Source: Blasia pusilla (taxonomy: Eukaryota; Marchantiophyta; Marchantiopsida; Blasiales). Taken from it: 64,000 nt of DNA. Positions 45,338 to 59,034 of this stretch are shown here, piece by piece. The notes beneath the pieces were generated by a model. It ran no database searches, had not been told where the DNA came from, and saw only the letters and a list, made by a program, of their open reading frames with translations. Every line of letters begins with the position of its first letter. Positions within the stretch are counted from its first letter, which is position 1. The translations under genes were made by a program, and so were the position numbers. The stretch lies in the NCBI GenBank assembly GCA_050084515.1, contig CM114273.1, positions 22,754,001 to 22,818,000 of the forward strand, given 5' to 3'.

Positions 45338-48300
45338 ATGGCGCTCGAGCCAGGGAGGAGGAAGGTGAAGAATCGGGTTCCGTTGAGAGCACTAGCAAGG
45401 GTTGCAAGCGTAGCGACCGGGGTGCAATTTGGATGGGCGTTGCAGCTGTCGCTGCTGACGCCGTACGTACAGGAACTGGGAATTCCGCATCAATGGGCGA
45501 GTCTCATCTGGCTTTGTGGGCCGATTTCGGGCATGTTAGTGCAACCGATAGTGGGGCATTATAGCGATCAATGCACCAGCTCCTATGGGCGACGCCGACC
45601 GTTCGTTTTGATAGGTGCCTTCTTCGTGGTTGTTGCGGTGCTAACAATTGGTTTCTCGGCCGATCTTGGATTCTTGATGGGGGATGATCTGCAAAAGGCG
45701 GTCAGGCCTAGAGCTATCGCCGTGTTCGTGTTGGGCTTCTGGCTCTTGGATTTGGCGAACAACACACTCCAAGGTCCTTGCCGTGCTTTGCTCGCAGACT
45801 ACACAGGTAACTATCCCACCGTCATCCAACCGTCCTAACTGTGAAAACTGGGCGACTTGTTGGGTTTTGCTAGTCACAAGTACCCCCGTTGCCTTTTCAC
45901 TCCACATGCAATTTGCAGCCATCGCTTCACCGTAGTTTTGCAACTGTAGTTTATGCAGTGTGCTGTCACATGCGATTTTTCGGAGTATGGTTTCGGGTCG
46001 ATAGATTATGGTCGACATTTCCTCTTGCCTTCGTGCATGTGCCCGTCAGCTCTTCTACGAGGAAAATGTGGCATTGAGTAATAACACTCACAATTAATAG
46101 CCGGGTACTTTGGAGCTATCTTTTTCTGTGCGAGAAAGGAGCCACTTCCATCGGTTACCAAGGTGCCTACCGCGTTTCTCGCTCCTTCGCGATCACGTGG
46201 CAATATTCAAATGACTAGGCAGAAGAGGAAATTACTTCTCTGCTGAAAAGTGAACATTACAAGGAGCCCAGAGTATATACTAAAAGGGAAATTAATGGTT
46301 TGCGCCAATCTTTTATGTTCGAATGGAACTCCAAAGGTTCTATAAATGCTCACACAGGAAAACTGTTGGACGTGTTAACTTTCATCGCATACCAGAGCGT
46401 TTAATCGGCGGAGTCGAAGTGGTATCAGCAAACTCAAAAGAAGAAAGCACAAGTTTTTCGACCGTCACTAGCACGTTATGCAGATTGGCTCGTAGGATAC
46501 AGAACCGATTGCGTCTTTGGAATTTAATGAGAGCTTGATCCATTTTCATGGTCATAGCCCAAGTTGCCGATCATGTGCAAATTCTGGATTTATGAATAAC
46601 GCTCTCATGGTTTTTGTGATTCAGGCAAAGACGCTAGAAGGACTAGAAAGGCGAATGCTTTTTTCTCTCTCTTCATGGCCGTGGGGAACATTTTGGGTTT
46701 CGCAACGAGTGCTTACGATAGCTGGCAGAAGTGGTTACCGTTCACAGCCACGATAGCTTGCGACACGCCCTGCGCCAATTTGAAGTCTGCCTTCATGATC
46801 GGTGTTGTAATACTGGTCGTTACTACCTTCCTGAGTGTGACAGCTGCTGAGGAAATTCCCTGGTCTCCAAACAATAGACCCTATGGACAGAATTCCAATA
46901 CGGCTACAGTAACTACTCCCCTGATTTCGGAAAAGGCTCTTAATGGACAAAGTGATGTGGAAGTGTCCAATACGGGTGAGGATAACTTACCAAAGGTAGA
47001 AGATCCAGAGGATGACGATGAGGACGACGAGGAAGTCTCGGAGGCTTTTCTTTGGGAGTTAATGGGAGCGCTCAGAGATCTTCCTCGCACCATGTGGTGG
47101 ATTCTCCTGGTCACTGCTCTCACTTGGTTAGCCTGGTTCCCCTTTCTTCTCTTCGACACCGATTGGATGGGTCGTGAAGTCTACCAAGGAGAACCCACGG
47201 GACAGGAGGACTCCAGTCTCTCGAGGCTGTACTACGACGGTGTACACATGGGTTCGCTAGGTCTACTGCTTAACTCCGTGGTTTTAGGACTGACATCTCT
47301 GCTGATTGAGCCTCTCTGCCGGATGCTTGGCCCGAGCCGCGTCTGGGCCTTGGGTAATGTGACGATGGCTGCGTGCTTCGCTGCTACTGCCGTTATAACA
47401 ATGGCGGCGGGAAGAGCGGCTTCCATGGAAGGTTATATGGGGCCCCCACAAGCCGTCACCGTGGCAGCACTCGCAGTCTTCACAATTCTTGGAGTTCCTC
47501 TCGCTGTAATTCTCTCGACGTATCTGTTCGCTTCTCGTATCTTCATTTCTTTATTCTGCATTAAATAGAGGTTTGTAGGCGTTGAACTTCAGAGAACTAC
47601 TGAGTGGCTAGTTCTTGGAGGTTGTCTACGGTATGTGGGTGAGAAAAACATCTGCATTCGAAAATAAGGAAATAAGTCCATCCAGAAAACTCAGGTGCGA
47701 ATTAGGTTCTGGAGAAAAGAAGGGGGATACAGGAACGAAGAGAATCTGATAAGGACCTTCAGGTGTGTACCAGCTGATGAGGGAAAAGCACGAGTAAAAA
47801 TCAAAGAAAACTTAAAGAGATGAAGCCTAACCAAGAAGTGAAAAGGAGAAAGAATCCTTCAAAAATAGGAGATTGAGGGAAGATACCCTCTCGGGACCAA
47901 AGCTCACGTCGTCTCAACAGAGAAAATCGACTTACTCAAGAAACTGAATCGCCAAATAACTCTCCTTTCTATCACGTAATAATATGACAAGTGTAATGAA
48001 CCAACGCTCTCAACAATATTTTAGTTGTTAAAAAGTATCTTTCAACACAGCAATTAACAGCCTGGAAACTAATCCATTTTTTTCGTGACAATTTGCAGGT
48101 TACGTACAGTGTACCATATGCATTGACTTCAACATATACTGAAAAGTCAGGTGGTGGACAAGGTAAGTCTCTAGGAAGTTGAACCCCTTGCAAACAAGAG
48201 ATGATGTTTGAGTGGTCTCTAATTCTTTGCATCACATGTTTCTCGTTAAGAACGTTTGCCTCAGAGGTGCACAGGTACATCATTCCTGTAAGGGTCCCCA

Positions 48301-48798
48301 CCAAAAGGTCTGTTTCATCAATTACAGGAATGAATTGGAGTACCCAGAGGGAAATTCAGATCGAGAAGTTTAGTGGCCTGTGTGACTCTCGGGAACAAGT
48401 TGTGGCGCCCACACATGGGGCGAATCGTTGCGGGAGGAGGAAGTCGAGGAGAGACTTCGAAAGAAATGTCCCGGGCAACTTTGTGCTGATTGCTTTGACA
48501 TGGTTTGCCAGGGTTTTACAGCAGCCTACGATCAAATGGCTAACACCGGTGACTTCGCTGTCTTCCAGGTCTTTCGATGGGCGTTTTGAATCTGGCTGTC
48601 GTCATTCCACAGGTGATCATTTCTGTGGGAAGTGGGCCATGGGATGAGATTTTCGGTGGTGGAAACTTGCCAGCGTTTTTGTTGGGTTCTGTATCCGCAT
48701 TCCTAGGGGCCATAGCTGCAGTGTTCCTGCTTCCGAAACCAGCTCCAGGATTCCGTTCCCGTAGCCTTCGTCGTACGAGAAGTTCTCCAATTCCGTAA
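45338..48798 (+). CDS. Sucrose/H+ symporter (SUT/SUC family), 4 exons
   Basis: Exons 45338-45806, 46625-47505, 48099-48162 and 48569-48798 join through GT-AG introns of 818, 593 and 406 bp, phases 1, 0 and 1, to 547 codons. SUTs are 12-helix GPH/MFS carriers that move sucrose with protons across the plasma or vacuolar membrane. Visible signatures are [20 protein letters not shown] (TM1), [53 protein letters not shown] with [18 protein letters not shown] after it, [38 protein letters not shown] and [15 protein letters not shown]. The central loop between TM6 and TM7 has a run of Asp/Glu at about residues 285-297. Start chosen at ATG 45338: the residues following match the usual basic N-terminus. 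No stops interrupt it. Which SUT clade it belongs to was not determined. Confidence 0.95.
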
Positions 48799-50534
48799 GG
48801 GGAAATTCCGTTTGATGAAGTGCCTCTCAAGAATTTGAATTTGACTTTCTGTCAGATCTTGACCCCGTGCTGTCCCGTACCCACTTTTTCTCAACTCCGT
48901 CTGTGTCTCCATTGCTCCTCTGGCACTTGGAAGCTATTCGATCTGCAATCACCCAATCTCGGCTTCTTCTCTTCCTATCTGCTTTAGAATCGTGTGTGTG
49001 AATCGTGGCCCCTGATTACAACATCGTCGACATTTGTCTACCCAATTCAAACGTTTTGTGAGACTATCGTACATCAGCTCCAAAAATCTCGGATGTAAAC
49101 TCGATGAGGAGGTGAGACAACACCCTTGAGACAACTTCAAGCTGCAAATAGAGGGTAAGCTGGGCAGCTCGTGGGCTCGACTGTCAGATTCGTAAAGTAT
49201 CGAAATTGTTAATAGCTCTCAACTGACAAGAGCTACAAAATTATTATGTCACTTCATGCGAGCGTACACTTCCGTTTCATTCCCCTCTCCATCAGCTCAT
49301 GCTTGATAGTAGCAACGCTCATACTGATTTTGCGAATGTCTGGGAATCGGAGAGTTGCTGCTGTAGACCCTGTGTAGAGTTGCGGCCGTATGGACCCTGT
49401 ACTGCACAGCCTCACGGTCTCCCAACAACTTGAAAGAAGCATTTAGATTGCGTCTTTCTTCCCATTCGCCTTCAGAATTTACTCTCTATCGTTAGCGTTC
49501 AGGTCTAGATCTCTCACAATCGGAATACCGTTGTGATCCTCGGGTTTCTCACAATTGAAATAGTTTTGTAGCTTGCGTCTACTCTCTTCGACGCTCCCTG
49601 GCTAGCTCGTCCTTAGGCATTAATCCTGAGACTATTGTTCTTACCCGGGCAATTGTAGCTTCTCCTTCCATAAGAAAGTAACTACCGTGAACAACGTGAG
49701 ATGCATGACATTTATTTTGGAAGTTTCAAACAAAAAAATATGATTTTACCCAACACATATTCTTCCTTATCACCTTGCAAACAACCGCTCATCGTGGGGA
49801 GACTCCCAATTTCACCGTTTTGCGAATGATGATGGCAAATTCTTTGGTAATTTACGAGTACCTTAAACGTTTTGCGCCGAAGTGGTGGGTACGTAGCGAT
49901 AAGATTGTGCTGCATGCCACTAGTTTCGCGCCGAAACGGTGGATATGTGGAGTTAACACTCTTCCTGCGTGCCTAGAGTGTAAATCGCGTCGCTTGAACT
50001 ACTGAGTTTTTATGAACATGATAATCTTTCGTTCACATTTCTCTGTACACACCAGAATTACACCAGCTGTGCTACGGATGGCTAAGTCGAAAGAAATCAT
50101 GAATCTCCCAAAAAAGACCATCTGAAACATCGTGGACATATCACACTGACGAGCGAATGATTAAGGAATGGGGATAGCTGTGCCTACAATCTACAATCAC
50201 GATAACCACGAGGTTGGCACTCTTGACTACAAAAGAAGTTATACTCATCCAGCTGTGAGCTTCCGTATTGACAGCTGCTTTGAAAAGGCCAGCCTTTCTT
50301 CGCCACCACGTTTACGCCTTATTCTCTAGATGTAAGAGTGTGGTGGTCTTGATACTTAACAAAGGAGTACAGGATAAGAGTAAAAATCAGGCTCGAAAAG
50401 ATCTTCCCCTGTGATATCCAGAACTATGCAGAGCGCAGTTTGAAGCTGAAACCGACGATAGATTAATCTGTAAACAATGATCCTCGCCCAGTATCCGAGT
50501 ATGTTGAAATTGTGCCTAACGCAAAGTAAAGCCT
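48799..50534. other. Intergenic region between convergent genes
   Basis: The sucrose transporter and the bestrophin-like gene face each other across this interval, which must hold both 3' ends. No coding motif was seen. It lacks the repeats found left of 44.5 kb. Confidence 0.5.
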
Positions 50535-52748
50535 TCATTTGGGCGAATCCCCGGGCTTCTTCTTTGCAGTGTCACATCCCTTGCTTCCCTGCCTGTGTAG
50601 CTGCGAGAATTCTCCATGAGTCATGGCAAGACTGTCGACATTCTTCCTAATTGTTGTGCATACATTGTCTAGAGGGAATATTTGGAAAGGCTCCTCGATA
50701 AGAACTCCAACCTGAAACAAAGGCGCACCCCGACACGGCAAACGTTAAGCAATAAATATACTACAAGCGAGATATAAATGGCTCGTATATCGTACGACTT
50801 ATCGAGTAGTGAATCATGCTGTGTACATGTGAAAGATGCCTAGAAATGAATATCGTCTCAAAGCTGAACACTTGGAAAATGTAACGACTGGAAGATTGAG
50901 TGGGGTACCTCCTCTATGCAGAACAAGGCACCCGCACTCAGAAACGTAGCAGGGACACACACCCACTGACACTGATCCCACAGAGCCAACGGCAGAGCTA
51001 TATGCCAGATCACGAGAAATCTGGAAGTCAACCGAGTGTAGGAAAGGGGAATTGGAGTCTTGAAGATTCGCTCGCAGGCACCGAGATTATCGAAGAATTG
51101 AGTCATGTTTCCGTCCTGGAGAGGGATGGTAATGGTCAGAATGAGCTGATCAGAGCTTCGTGAAAGTTGAAGCCAAAGAAACGTCTGTCACAGCTGCGAG
51201 ACAAAGAACCGTTCCCTGTGTAGCTTGCTTACCATTAAGGCCAACTGCATATCAGTAATGCTGCAGGTGTGAATGATTTCAGACATGATTTGCAAGCAAT
51301 AGTTGGGTCGGTGAGTGGCGGTCAAGATTGCATCTAATTCATCCCTGTCTACCAAGCACATCAAGTCGTCTCTTACGTCCCCATCACGTACGAAGTGGTG
51401 TTTCATACAGTAATTGAAGGCTACCTGCAAAAGGTTAGATTATCACGTCAGCCAAGAATTTCAGACAAGGAAAAAAACAGACAATCGCGCTTACAGGAGC
51501 TTACTGTGGTATATCTCGGAGTTGGACCAACATCCTCTCCAAGACAAAACTTGAATCTTCACGAGTATTGAGTTGTTTCTTGCCACAGACTGCTTCAGTG
51601 AATGAACTTGGAAGAAGAGTGGATGATAAAGGAAAGTAATGTCGTGTGGCCTTGCTCAGTGCTTGTGTCTAAATCGTTCGCCGGGATGCGAGAGAACTAC
51701 AAGAATCCGCCTTTCCAGTTGTAAACAGCTATCAGAAACCCGACTCTGTTCCTGGTATTGATCCAGATCAGCCTAGACAAGTCATGGAACAAGCACAAAC
51801 GTCTCAGCTTACACACATTGGTACATCACAGAATTACGCTCATCACGTCTAAGGAGTCGGTCTTTTGCATCGCACATCCTCCTCCATCTCCACGAGAAGA
51901 ATGGTGGAAATGCAGGCCGTTTCTTCCTCATACTGAAGATTATCTCTACAGCACACACATTCTTCGGTGCCAAACATAATCGAGCTCAGAACTGCAGATG
52001 ATAATACGATCACTTTCAAGCCAAACGTCTGCACAAGCTGAAGGTGGCTCTTACTTACACTATGGCGCAGGAGCTTTTTGAGCTTCTCAGTATCTGACGG
52101 CTGCTGAATCCAGGACAACGCCTGTCTGCAGAGGTCCCGCGTCCTGTTCACATTCGATCCCCAAGCCCTTCTGGCTTCATCAAACCTGGCATACGAGGCA
52201 TTCGTGCGAAATACAAGCAGCAGAGCCAAAGCAGGGGCCATCAGCTGGAAGGGTATCGCTGAAACGTGTAGAAGCGGAAACCAGGAAGGTAGCCAGTGAG
52301 CCATTATGATCTCGTTGTAAGCTGCAAGGCACGCCGCAACAAAGGTGAGGCCGCACACCGGTGGACCCAGGGCCAGGATGACTCGTGAAGATCCCATCGA
52401 CAGAATATGGCGACTATGTCTCAAACTGCTGCGGTGTCGCATCCAGTCCTTGTGATCGTACACGGTCCGCCGATACAAAACCGACTCTTCCTTCGGAGGC
52501 TCGGTTTCGTTCGATTCACAGCTGCCGCAACGGATCCTCACAGTCTTCGCAGCACCACTTTGCGTCCCCGAAACCGAAATGATCCCCTTTAGCAGTCGAC
52601 CTTTCCAAGCACTGCTACTTCTTCTCCCTGGCCAAGCTATGCGCGTGAGATGCGCTTCTCCCAATTGGCGCCGACTCTCTCCCGGAAAGACAGTCGACGA
52701 GGAGGGCACGTTACAATACGTCCCTGGCCCTCGAAATTGAGTTCCCAT
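50535..52748 (-). CDS. Bestrophin-like chloride channel, chloroplastic (VCCN1-like), 4 exons
   Basis: Exons 52748-52059, 51424-51233, 51115-50909 and 50711-50535 join by GT-AG introns, all phase 0, to 421 residues, close to Arabidopsis VCCN1 (about 410). Residues 1 to about 75 are Ser/Arg-rich with few acids, a chloroplast transit peptide. The UPF0187/bestrophin core begins with RTVYDHKDWMRHRSSLRH (94-111) and continues with SMGSSRVILALGPPV, PFQLMAPALALLLVFRTNAS, YARFDEARRAWG, then PIPLSYTRLTSRFLVIWHIA, LPLALWDQCQWVCVPATFLS, LFCIEEVGVLIEEPFQIFPL and a short hydrophilic tail. VCCN1 conducts chloride across the thylakoid membrane and tunes the proton motive force. A start at 52832 is possible, but codons before 52748 encode Tyr-Thr repeats from a TATATA-like leader, so the later Met is preferred. 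Confidence 0.93.
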
Positions 52749-53320
52749 TCTCGCAGACCTAGTGTAAGTATATGTATATATACCCACAAACACACGCACA
52801 CAATTCGCTTCCGAATTACTTCGTCGCATCAACAGAAAATCCAGACCTCAATTCCCGGTCCACATTCATCGAACATGTGGGAACCAGCACTGCTCGACGT
52901 GTTGTCGGGAAGATTTGGTGCAGTGCCATACCTCCCTTCGCATTCAGTTCCTCGTCGTAATTCGAACCCTAATGAATCAGAGCCCACGATAGCTCTCGCT
53001 GGAATCCAGCCTCCCGTGAAGGAGTACCTCGACTGCCACAATGTGCGTAAAACTATAAAAAGAAGTCCCCCTCATGCATCTCAATTTCCATAACCCCAGC
53101 TCTGCTGCTCCAGCACGACCACAATCCCTCGCGTGTCCAGTCCCCCACATCCTCCCCTCCTCCCGCCCCCATAATCTCCTCTTTCCTCCGGCCCTCATCC
53201 ACCCCACTCCCTGCGCGAATTCTTCCACGTTCTCCCTCCCATTCGCAGGCTACAACCATCGCCGCAATCTTTCCAACGCGAGGACCAGAGTGTTGGGATG
53301 ACATTTCTCTCACGAATCAA
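52749..53320 (-). promoter_or_regulatory. Upstream region of the bestrophin-like gene
   Basis: A TATGTATATATAC stretch lies at about 52770-52783, 20-35 bp upstream of the chosen ATG, followed by an ACAC-rich piece. A C-rich tract (CCCCTCCTCCCGCCCCC-like) lies at 53150-53175. The region is GC-richer than the sequence beyond 53.4 kb. Core promoter position is inferred only. Confidence 0.4.
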
Positions 53321-56300
53321 TGCGTTTCGTTGGTTTTGTTCGTTCTGAGCAACGGTTTCCTCTCCCTCGCTTTCCCCTTCATTTTACTCGCGCAACGGTT
53401 TCGTTTTCCATCGCAACGACGGGAATATTCACTAAATCACCCTTCAAAACTTCTAAGAAAGGAGAGTGCCTTTTTTTTTTATTACGTTTGACATGTTGAG
53501 AAGGAATGTTTCTTTTTATATGGGCATAAAAAAATGTTTTCCGGAAAAAAATTCCTAAAGACTAGTCCCTTCACTCCCGTGGGTAGCCCTCTAATATGCA
53601 CGGGTGCTACTCTAATTATATACTAGCATACTGAAAATCATAAGCTCATTATGAAAGGCATCTCCATAATTAATTTAAGTTTAATTGTTCTTAATTTGGT
53701 TCTTGTATTACAAGTGTGATCACATGAGAAGGCAAAAGTGTCTCAAACCCCATTTTCTTTTAATTATATAAATAACACCATAGTAATCCCCATGCTATGC
53801 ATAGGTGTGATAAAAAGGAAAGGCATTTAGTGTATCTAGGGGAAAAGCATCCCTTAAATCTTTGGCCTCCTAATTTAGCTTTTCTCATTACATCATAAGA
53901 GGGTTGAAAGGACACGTGTTAACATCCCCACAAGGTTTCTCGGGTGGGATGCACAAAATCTAATATTGAATTACTCATCTTAAGTGTATAATTGAATTTG
54001 AATGCGAGCAATCTTATTGGCTGAGACAACGAACAATTCTATTCGCTAAAAAGATATATGCAAAAGGAGAAGTGATCTCAAAATGAAGAGCATGTGATAC
54101 CATGCATTTGAACTACTTCTCATAATACATTTTCAAACATCATTTTTAATGAATTTTAACTAATTTTAAAATTTCCCATTCCTTTAATTTTTTAACTTTC
54201 AAGACGAGAAGAGTTTGCAAAATAAAGGGGCACTCTCCAATAATTATATACATATTATTTGAGAGTACCCCTTCATTATGAAGATTCTTACCTATTTCTT
54301 ATTGACTTACAAGCTTGTGAGTCAATAAGATTATTTGCAATTGATTTTAAATGGTATTTAAAAATTAATTATGGGATAGAATTTAAACTTGTGTCCTCTG
54401 GGTTAGAATTACCTGTGCCATATGAATATTATAAGCCGTGCAAACTTATATTAATAGATGCATATTTGTGAACAATGTCATAATTTTTATTTTATCCCAT
54501 GATTTCTTTGTGCATTACATTTTATGTGTGATGTCATTTCTTAGTGGGATGTTCATTACTTCCATTGTAATGTGGATGTAACTTCTCTTCCCCATTATGG
54601 ATACTGCTACATACCAAAAAAGAATACTAAAATAGGTATGCAAATTCCAACATTTTACAGAGTTTCACCTCAAGACTCTGATTAAGAGTTGTTTTAGAAG
54701 ATGGATAAATAAGGAATTGAAACCTACGTAAATTAAATCAATGCAAACAATAGGATACGTGGAATAAAAACTCTATCTCCAATATTTGAGTAATGGTCTT
54801 CATGCCAAATAAAAGCTATCTTATTGGTCAAATTTTCAGGTGTTTTTTTTTAATTCCTCTCTAAATTTATGTTAATTTCAAAATTTTACCTCACATTCCC
54901 CTTTTTTAACGAAACTAGTAAGGAACCATACCATGCATGGATCTTTGTTTAATAATTTCATGTTTCAATGTGATCCTAACCAATGTAATTTGACTCCAAT
55001 CAATGTAATTAGCATTACCAAAAATATTTTTAAGAAATGTATAATGGTCAAAAAACTGTATCCTCCAATTAGTATTCAGATCTAGATTAGTACTATATTG
55101 CCCCCCCCCTCCCAAAAACAAAAAGGTGATGCTCTTGGTTTGATTCATGAAAAATCCCTTCTTCTTTTAGGAAGTGGAAGTTCACCATAAAATATGTGGA
55201 ATAGTTCACCATAAAAATTCACCATAAAAGATTTGACTTTTTGTTCCCTGAAATGAAAAAAAAATCCGGTGTCCCTCCCTTCCTTCAATTCTTGGTCGTT
55301 TCTTGATCGATCCATGGGCAAGTTTGTTGTTTTACAGTTGTTAAGAAAAAATCAAAAATTTGTGTCCTTTTACTTTGCACTAGGAATCCTTAGTAAGCTA
55401 CAACCTTGCTCCATGAGCCTTGTCAAGCAAATAGTTGTCTTCTTAGTTTCCTAATTTAGTCTCAATTTTGCTTTATGATAAAAGGTGCATGTGTAATTTA
55501 GTCTTTGAGATTTTTGATACACATAATGGTATTCAATTATAATTCTAAAAACTTATGTTCAAAGAGTAACCAGACACGTCAACATTATGGTAGCACTAGT
55601 GGGCAACATGTTTTATACTCAAAGGCAATGAGATTACTCAAAGCAAACATGTGTGAGCGACCTCTTAATGTTCCAACATAGGACAGAGTGGAAAAACCCA
55701 AAAAAAAAAATCATTTCTTAATCTATACTATTATTGGAGAATAGCTTCTTCATTTGTAAACATCTTGTTATATACTTAATACATGGCAATAGGGTAATAA
55801 AAAGAAAATATTTGCAGTTTTTGGGCCATCACATTTAATGCCATCATACATGAATTTGAGGATCTTCCTCATATGGTCTATGTGTGTGTTTATATTCCTT
55901 ACCCGTAATGTAAAGATTCACTTAGAATAACAAGGAGAGATTTTGAGATGAACAATAATATATGTTAATTGGAGATTAGCTTCTTCTTTTCTTTGAAACC
56001 AAGGTAGCAATTGGACCAATAAAGAGAAGTATATCCTATCCATAAGAAGAGAATCAAAAGTATCGTAATTCATTCCAACATAAGCTCTACATCCATCACC
56101 CAAAATATTGAAATGAGTTGAAAGACTTTTAAGTTCAAGATTTATATGTTGGAGAGTGTTCTCGACTCACACTCCAATAATCTCTCTCTACTTTGTCTTG
56201 ACTATAAGGAGGTAGACAAGATTGCATCGAAACTTAGAGGGGTTCTTTGAGATGCTTCTTTCAGTCATTTGTGACCTATTTTTTTAGAGGTGACTTGTGT

Positions 56301-58611
56301 GTACAAGCCACCCTTTCCTTTTGTGCTCGTCGGCACATTAGTGTGTGCCATACTTCACTTTTTTCCACTTGAGCCAGCGAGGGTGAAGAAGGTTAGGATT
56401 AGAGGGATTAACCTCTTAGAGGGATTTCCTTCTTAATTAGGTATATCCTCCCTTCCTTCATTAAATAAATATGCGTAGATCTAGAGGAGTGAGAGTACAT
56501 TGTATACTACAAGTTCATAGTGACTTGTTGTGGGGTAACAATTTATGTGTACTAGTTAACATGGAGTACTCAAAGGGAGAGGTGGTAATAATCTTGAGAA
56601 GGCTTATTTGGAGCCCATCTTGACTGGCATTCGTGAAACATTCTTAGACTAGCAAGGCTATGTTGCTTAATTTGTTGAGCATAGAGTCTCTTTTTTTTAA
56701 GAGTGGACTAGGATTGATATAAAAAACACACATTATTTATTGAGGTTGTGTTTTACTCTCAAATCTCTTTGTTGAGAGCTCGACGTGAACGTTTGTCCAT
56801 TTTTTTTAGCCACGTTGTGAGTAAATGTAGTGCTTGAACCATGAACATTCTAGCCTTTCCAATTAGATTTCAAAGTTGAAAGATGTTGCAATTGAAAGAG
56901 GATATTATTGGGAGAATCTAATTGTTCGATCGTGTATACATTTTCTAGGATTCTGAATCATAGGATAGATGGATCTCAAACATTTGTTATTGGATAGCGA
57001 TGTGTATATTTTCCCACCACACACTTTAAGATAAGATTTTCAATTTGCATTAGATAGCTCTAAATGCCTGACATAGAGTAGAGCCAAGCTTAAATTTTGG
57101 AGAAGTCAAGGCTTGTGGGTGGGATCTAAGGGCCAAGGGAGGGTCTTACCTTGGTTAGACCCTCCTTCATTTTTCAACAATTTGCGCTAGAATTTTCCTC
57201 TACAACCACGTGGGCCCTAAACCCTAACTATGGGCTTCAATCACCCCAACCCCTTGACCCTACTCATAGCCTTATGGCCTTGCCCTAGTCATTACTTAAT
57301 TATCATACCTTCACCTTCCTCGCTCTACTTGTAGCTCATTGCTTGTTGATCATTGCTCATAATCTAGATTTTCCTCGCCTCGCTTGTTGCCTCAACCTAC
57401 GACCACCCGACTTGCAAAATTTATGCCTGCAGATCCTTGTCACTTGCCTTGTTGTGTCACCACTGCACAACCTTATGGTCTCACAGCTTTGTCAAGAAGT
57501 TTTTTCCTATCAATTGCCATTCCGATTTCCATTATCTCTCAAACAGCACTATTGTTGTCCCTCAACTACTTGAAGTTATGGTTTGAATCTAGATTCTAAA
57601 ACTCCCATTATTTGAATTCTTCTTGTAACCTTGTTATTGCAGTTTTGCATTTCTACATTTTTTTTGGTGTGTTTGCTCACCTTTGTGCCTCACATATTCA
57701 TAAAATATTTCCTCACCTTTTTTTCCATCACTATCACATGTGATCCCAAGAGGCCGTTTATAACACTATTGGTAAAGCAGTAATTTTCCCATCTTGTTTT
57801 TTTGAGTTTTTCGTTCTTTTTGTAATCTCTGATTTTAAGATCATAGTTTTTTCTTAGATTTTTTTTAATCTACTCTCAAATGGATTACTATCCCCATTCA
57901 GCTCGTCCAAATTTTAGGAAGCGCTAAGATGTAGAGAAGCATCAATGAGTTCTTTGGCAAGGAGTTCAACAAGGGAGAACCCCATGTTATTTCTTGTTAC
58001 GATCATTAGATAATAGTGAAGATCATTCCTCTTCAAGGATTAGTGCATCAAATTCCACACTTGATAAAAAAATTTCTAGCATAGAAAGATTTATGGTTCA
58101 GAGTTTATGAATGGATGGATTTCAATTCAGTTGTAGAGAGAATTTTTTGTAAAGTATGTGGAAAAGGAAAATGCAAGAGTGCCTCTTCTAGAGATGGAGC
58201 AATTAATTACGAGCTAGATTTCTAACTTCACCAATCACACCAAGTCTAACAAGCACATTAATCTTGTTTGGGCAAATCATGGACGTATGAAATCCATGGC
58301 CAATGTCGTTGCCACAACAAATGGAATTTGCAAAGTAGCTATGATCAAGACTTAATTTAAACATGCATACTTCCTTGCAAAGGAAAGGAACCTGTGTCAT
58401 TCTTGAAATTTACTCATCTTTAGAAGTTGTTGCTTTCTTTTAATGTACCCATTGCCACAGATCTATATCAAGATGAGAAGAATTGTCTTAACATGTAGTT
58501 TTATGTTAGCCAAGTTTTCCTCAAAAGGAGTTTTGCTAGAGTTCAAACTTCTTGGTTCTTTGGAATTATGGTCAATGGGTCTACATATATATTTGTAATG
58601 AGACATTTTTT

Positions 58612-58646
58612 TGTGTTTGTTACCTTCATAGAAGGTAGCAAACACA
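58612..58646. repeat. Inverted repeat, 16-bp arms
   Basis: TGTGTTTGTTACCTTC pairs with GAAGGTAGCAAACACA across 3 bases, with one G-T type mismatch. Confidence 0.85.
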
Positions 58647-58996
58647 CATGAAGAGTCGGAAGAGTGTTCTTTTGTCGAAAGTCTTCACTTTGAATCTAAA
58701 TGCTCTAGTACTATATGTTATTGGAGCTGGTGAAAGATGAAGGGCTAGATTTTTCTAGAATGGTATCTTTTGGTTCAAACAACTCCTCTTCAATAGTAGG
58801 AAGCCAGATTGGGGTGGCTTCATAATTGAAAAAAAAAATGTTAAATAACTTTATCTTATCAATGCATTTTGTTGAGCATAGAAAATATCTGGTTGCTTTG
58901 ATAACTTTGAAAGCACCTAATTATTAGCCCATATCCATAGAAGTGGATGCTACCCACAAAATTATCAAAGATCGCTTAAAAGATCTTCAAAGCAAA

Positions 58997-59034
58997 AAGT
59001 TGTTCTAGTTGCTTTCAAGCAACTAGAACAACTT
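58997..59034. repeat. Perfect inverted repeat, 18-bp arms, 2-bp loop
   Basis: AAGTTGTTCTAGTTGCTT is followed by TC and its exact reverse complement. It resembles the perfect hairpins at 8104 and 37489 in design but not in sequence. Confidence 0.95.

Noticed and set aside
46323-46538. Short open frames within the sucrose transporter introns
   Set aside because: They interrupt a well-supported spliced reading and show no motif.
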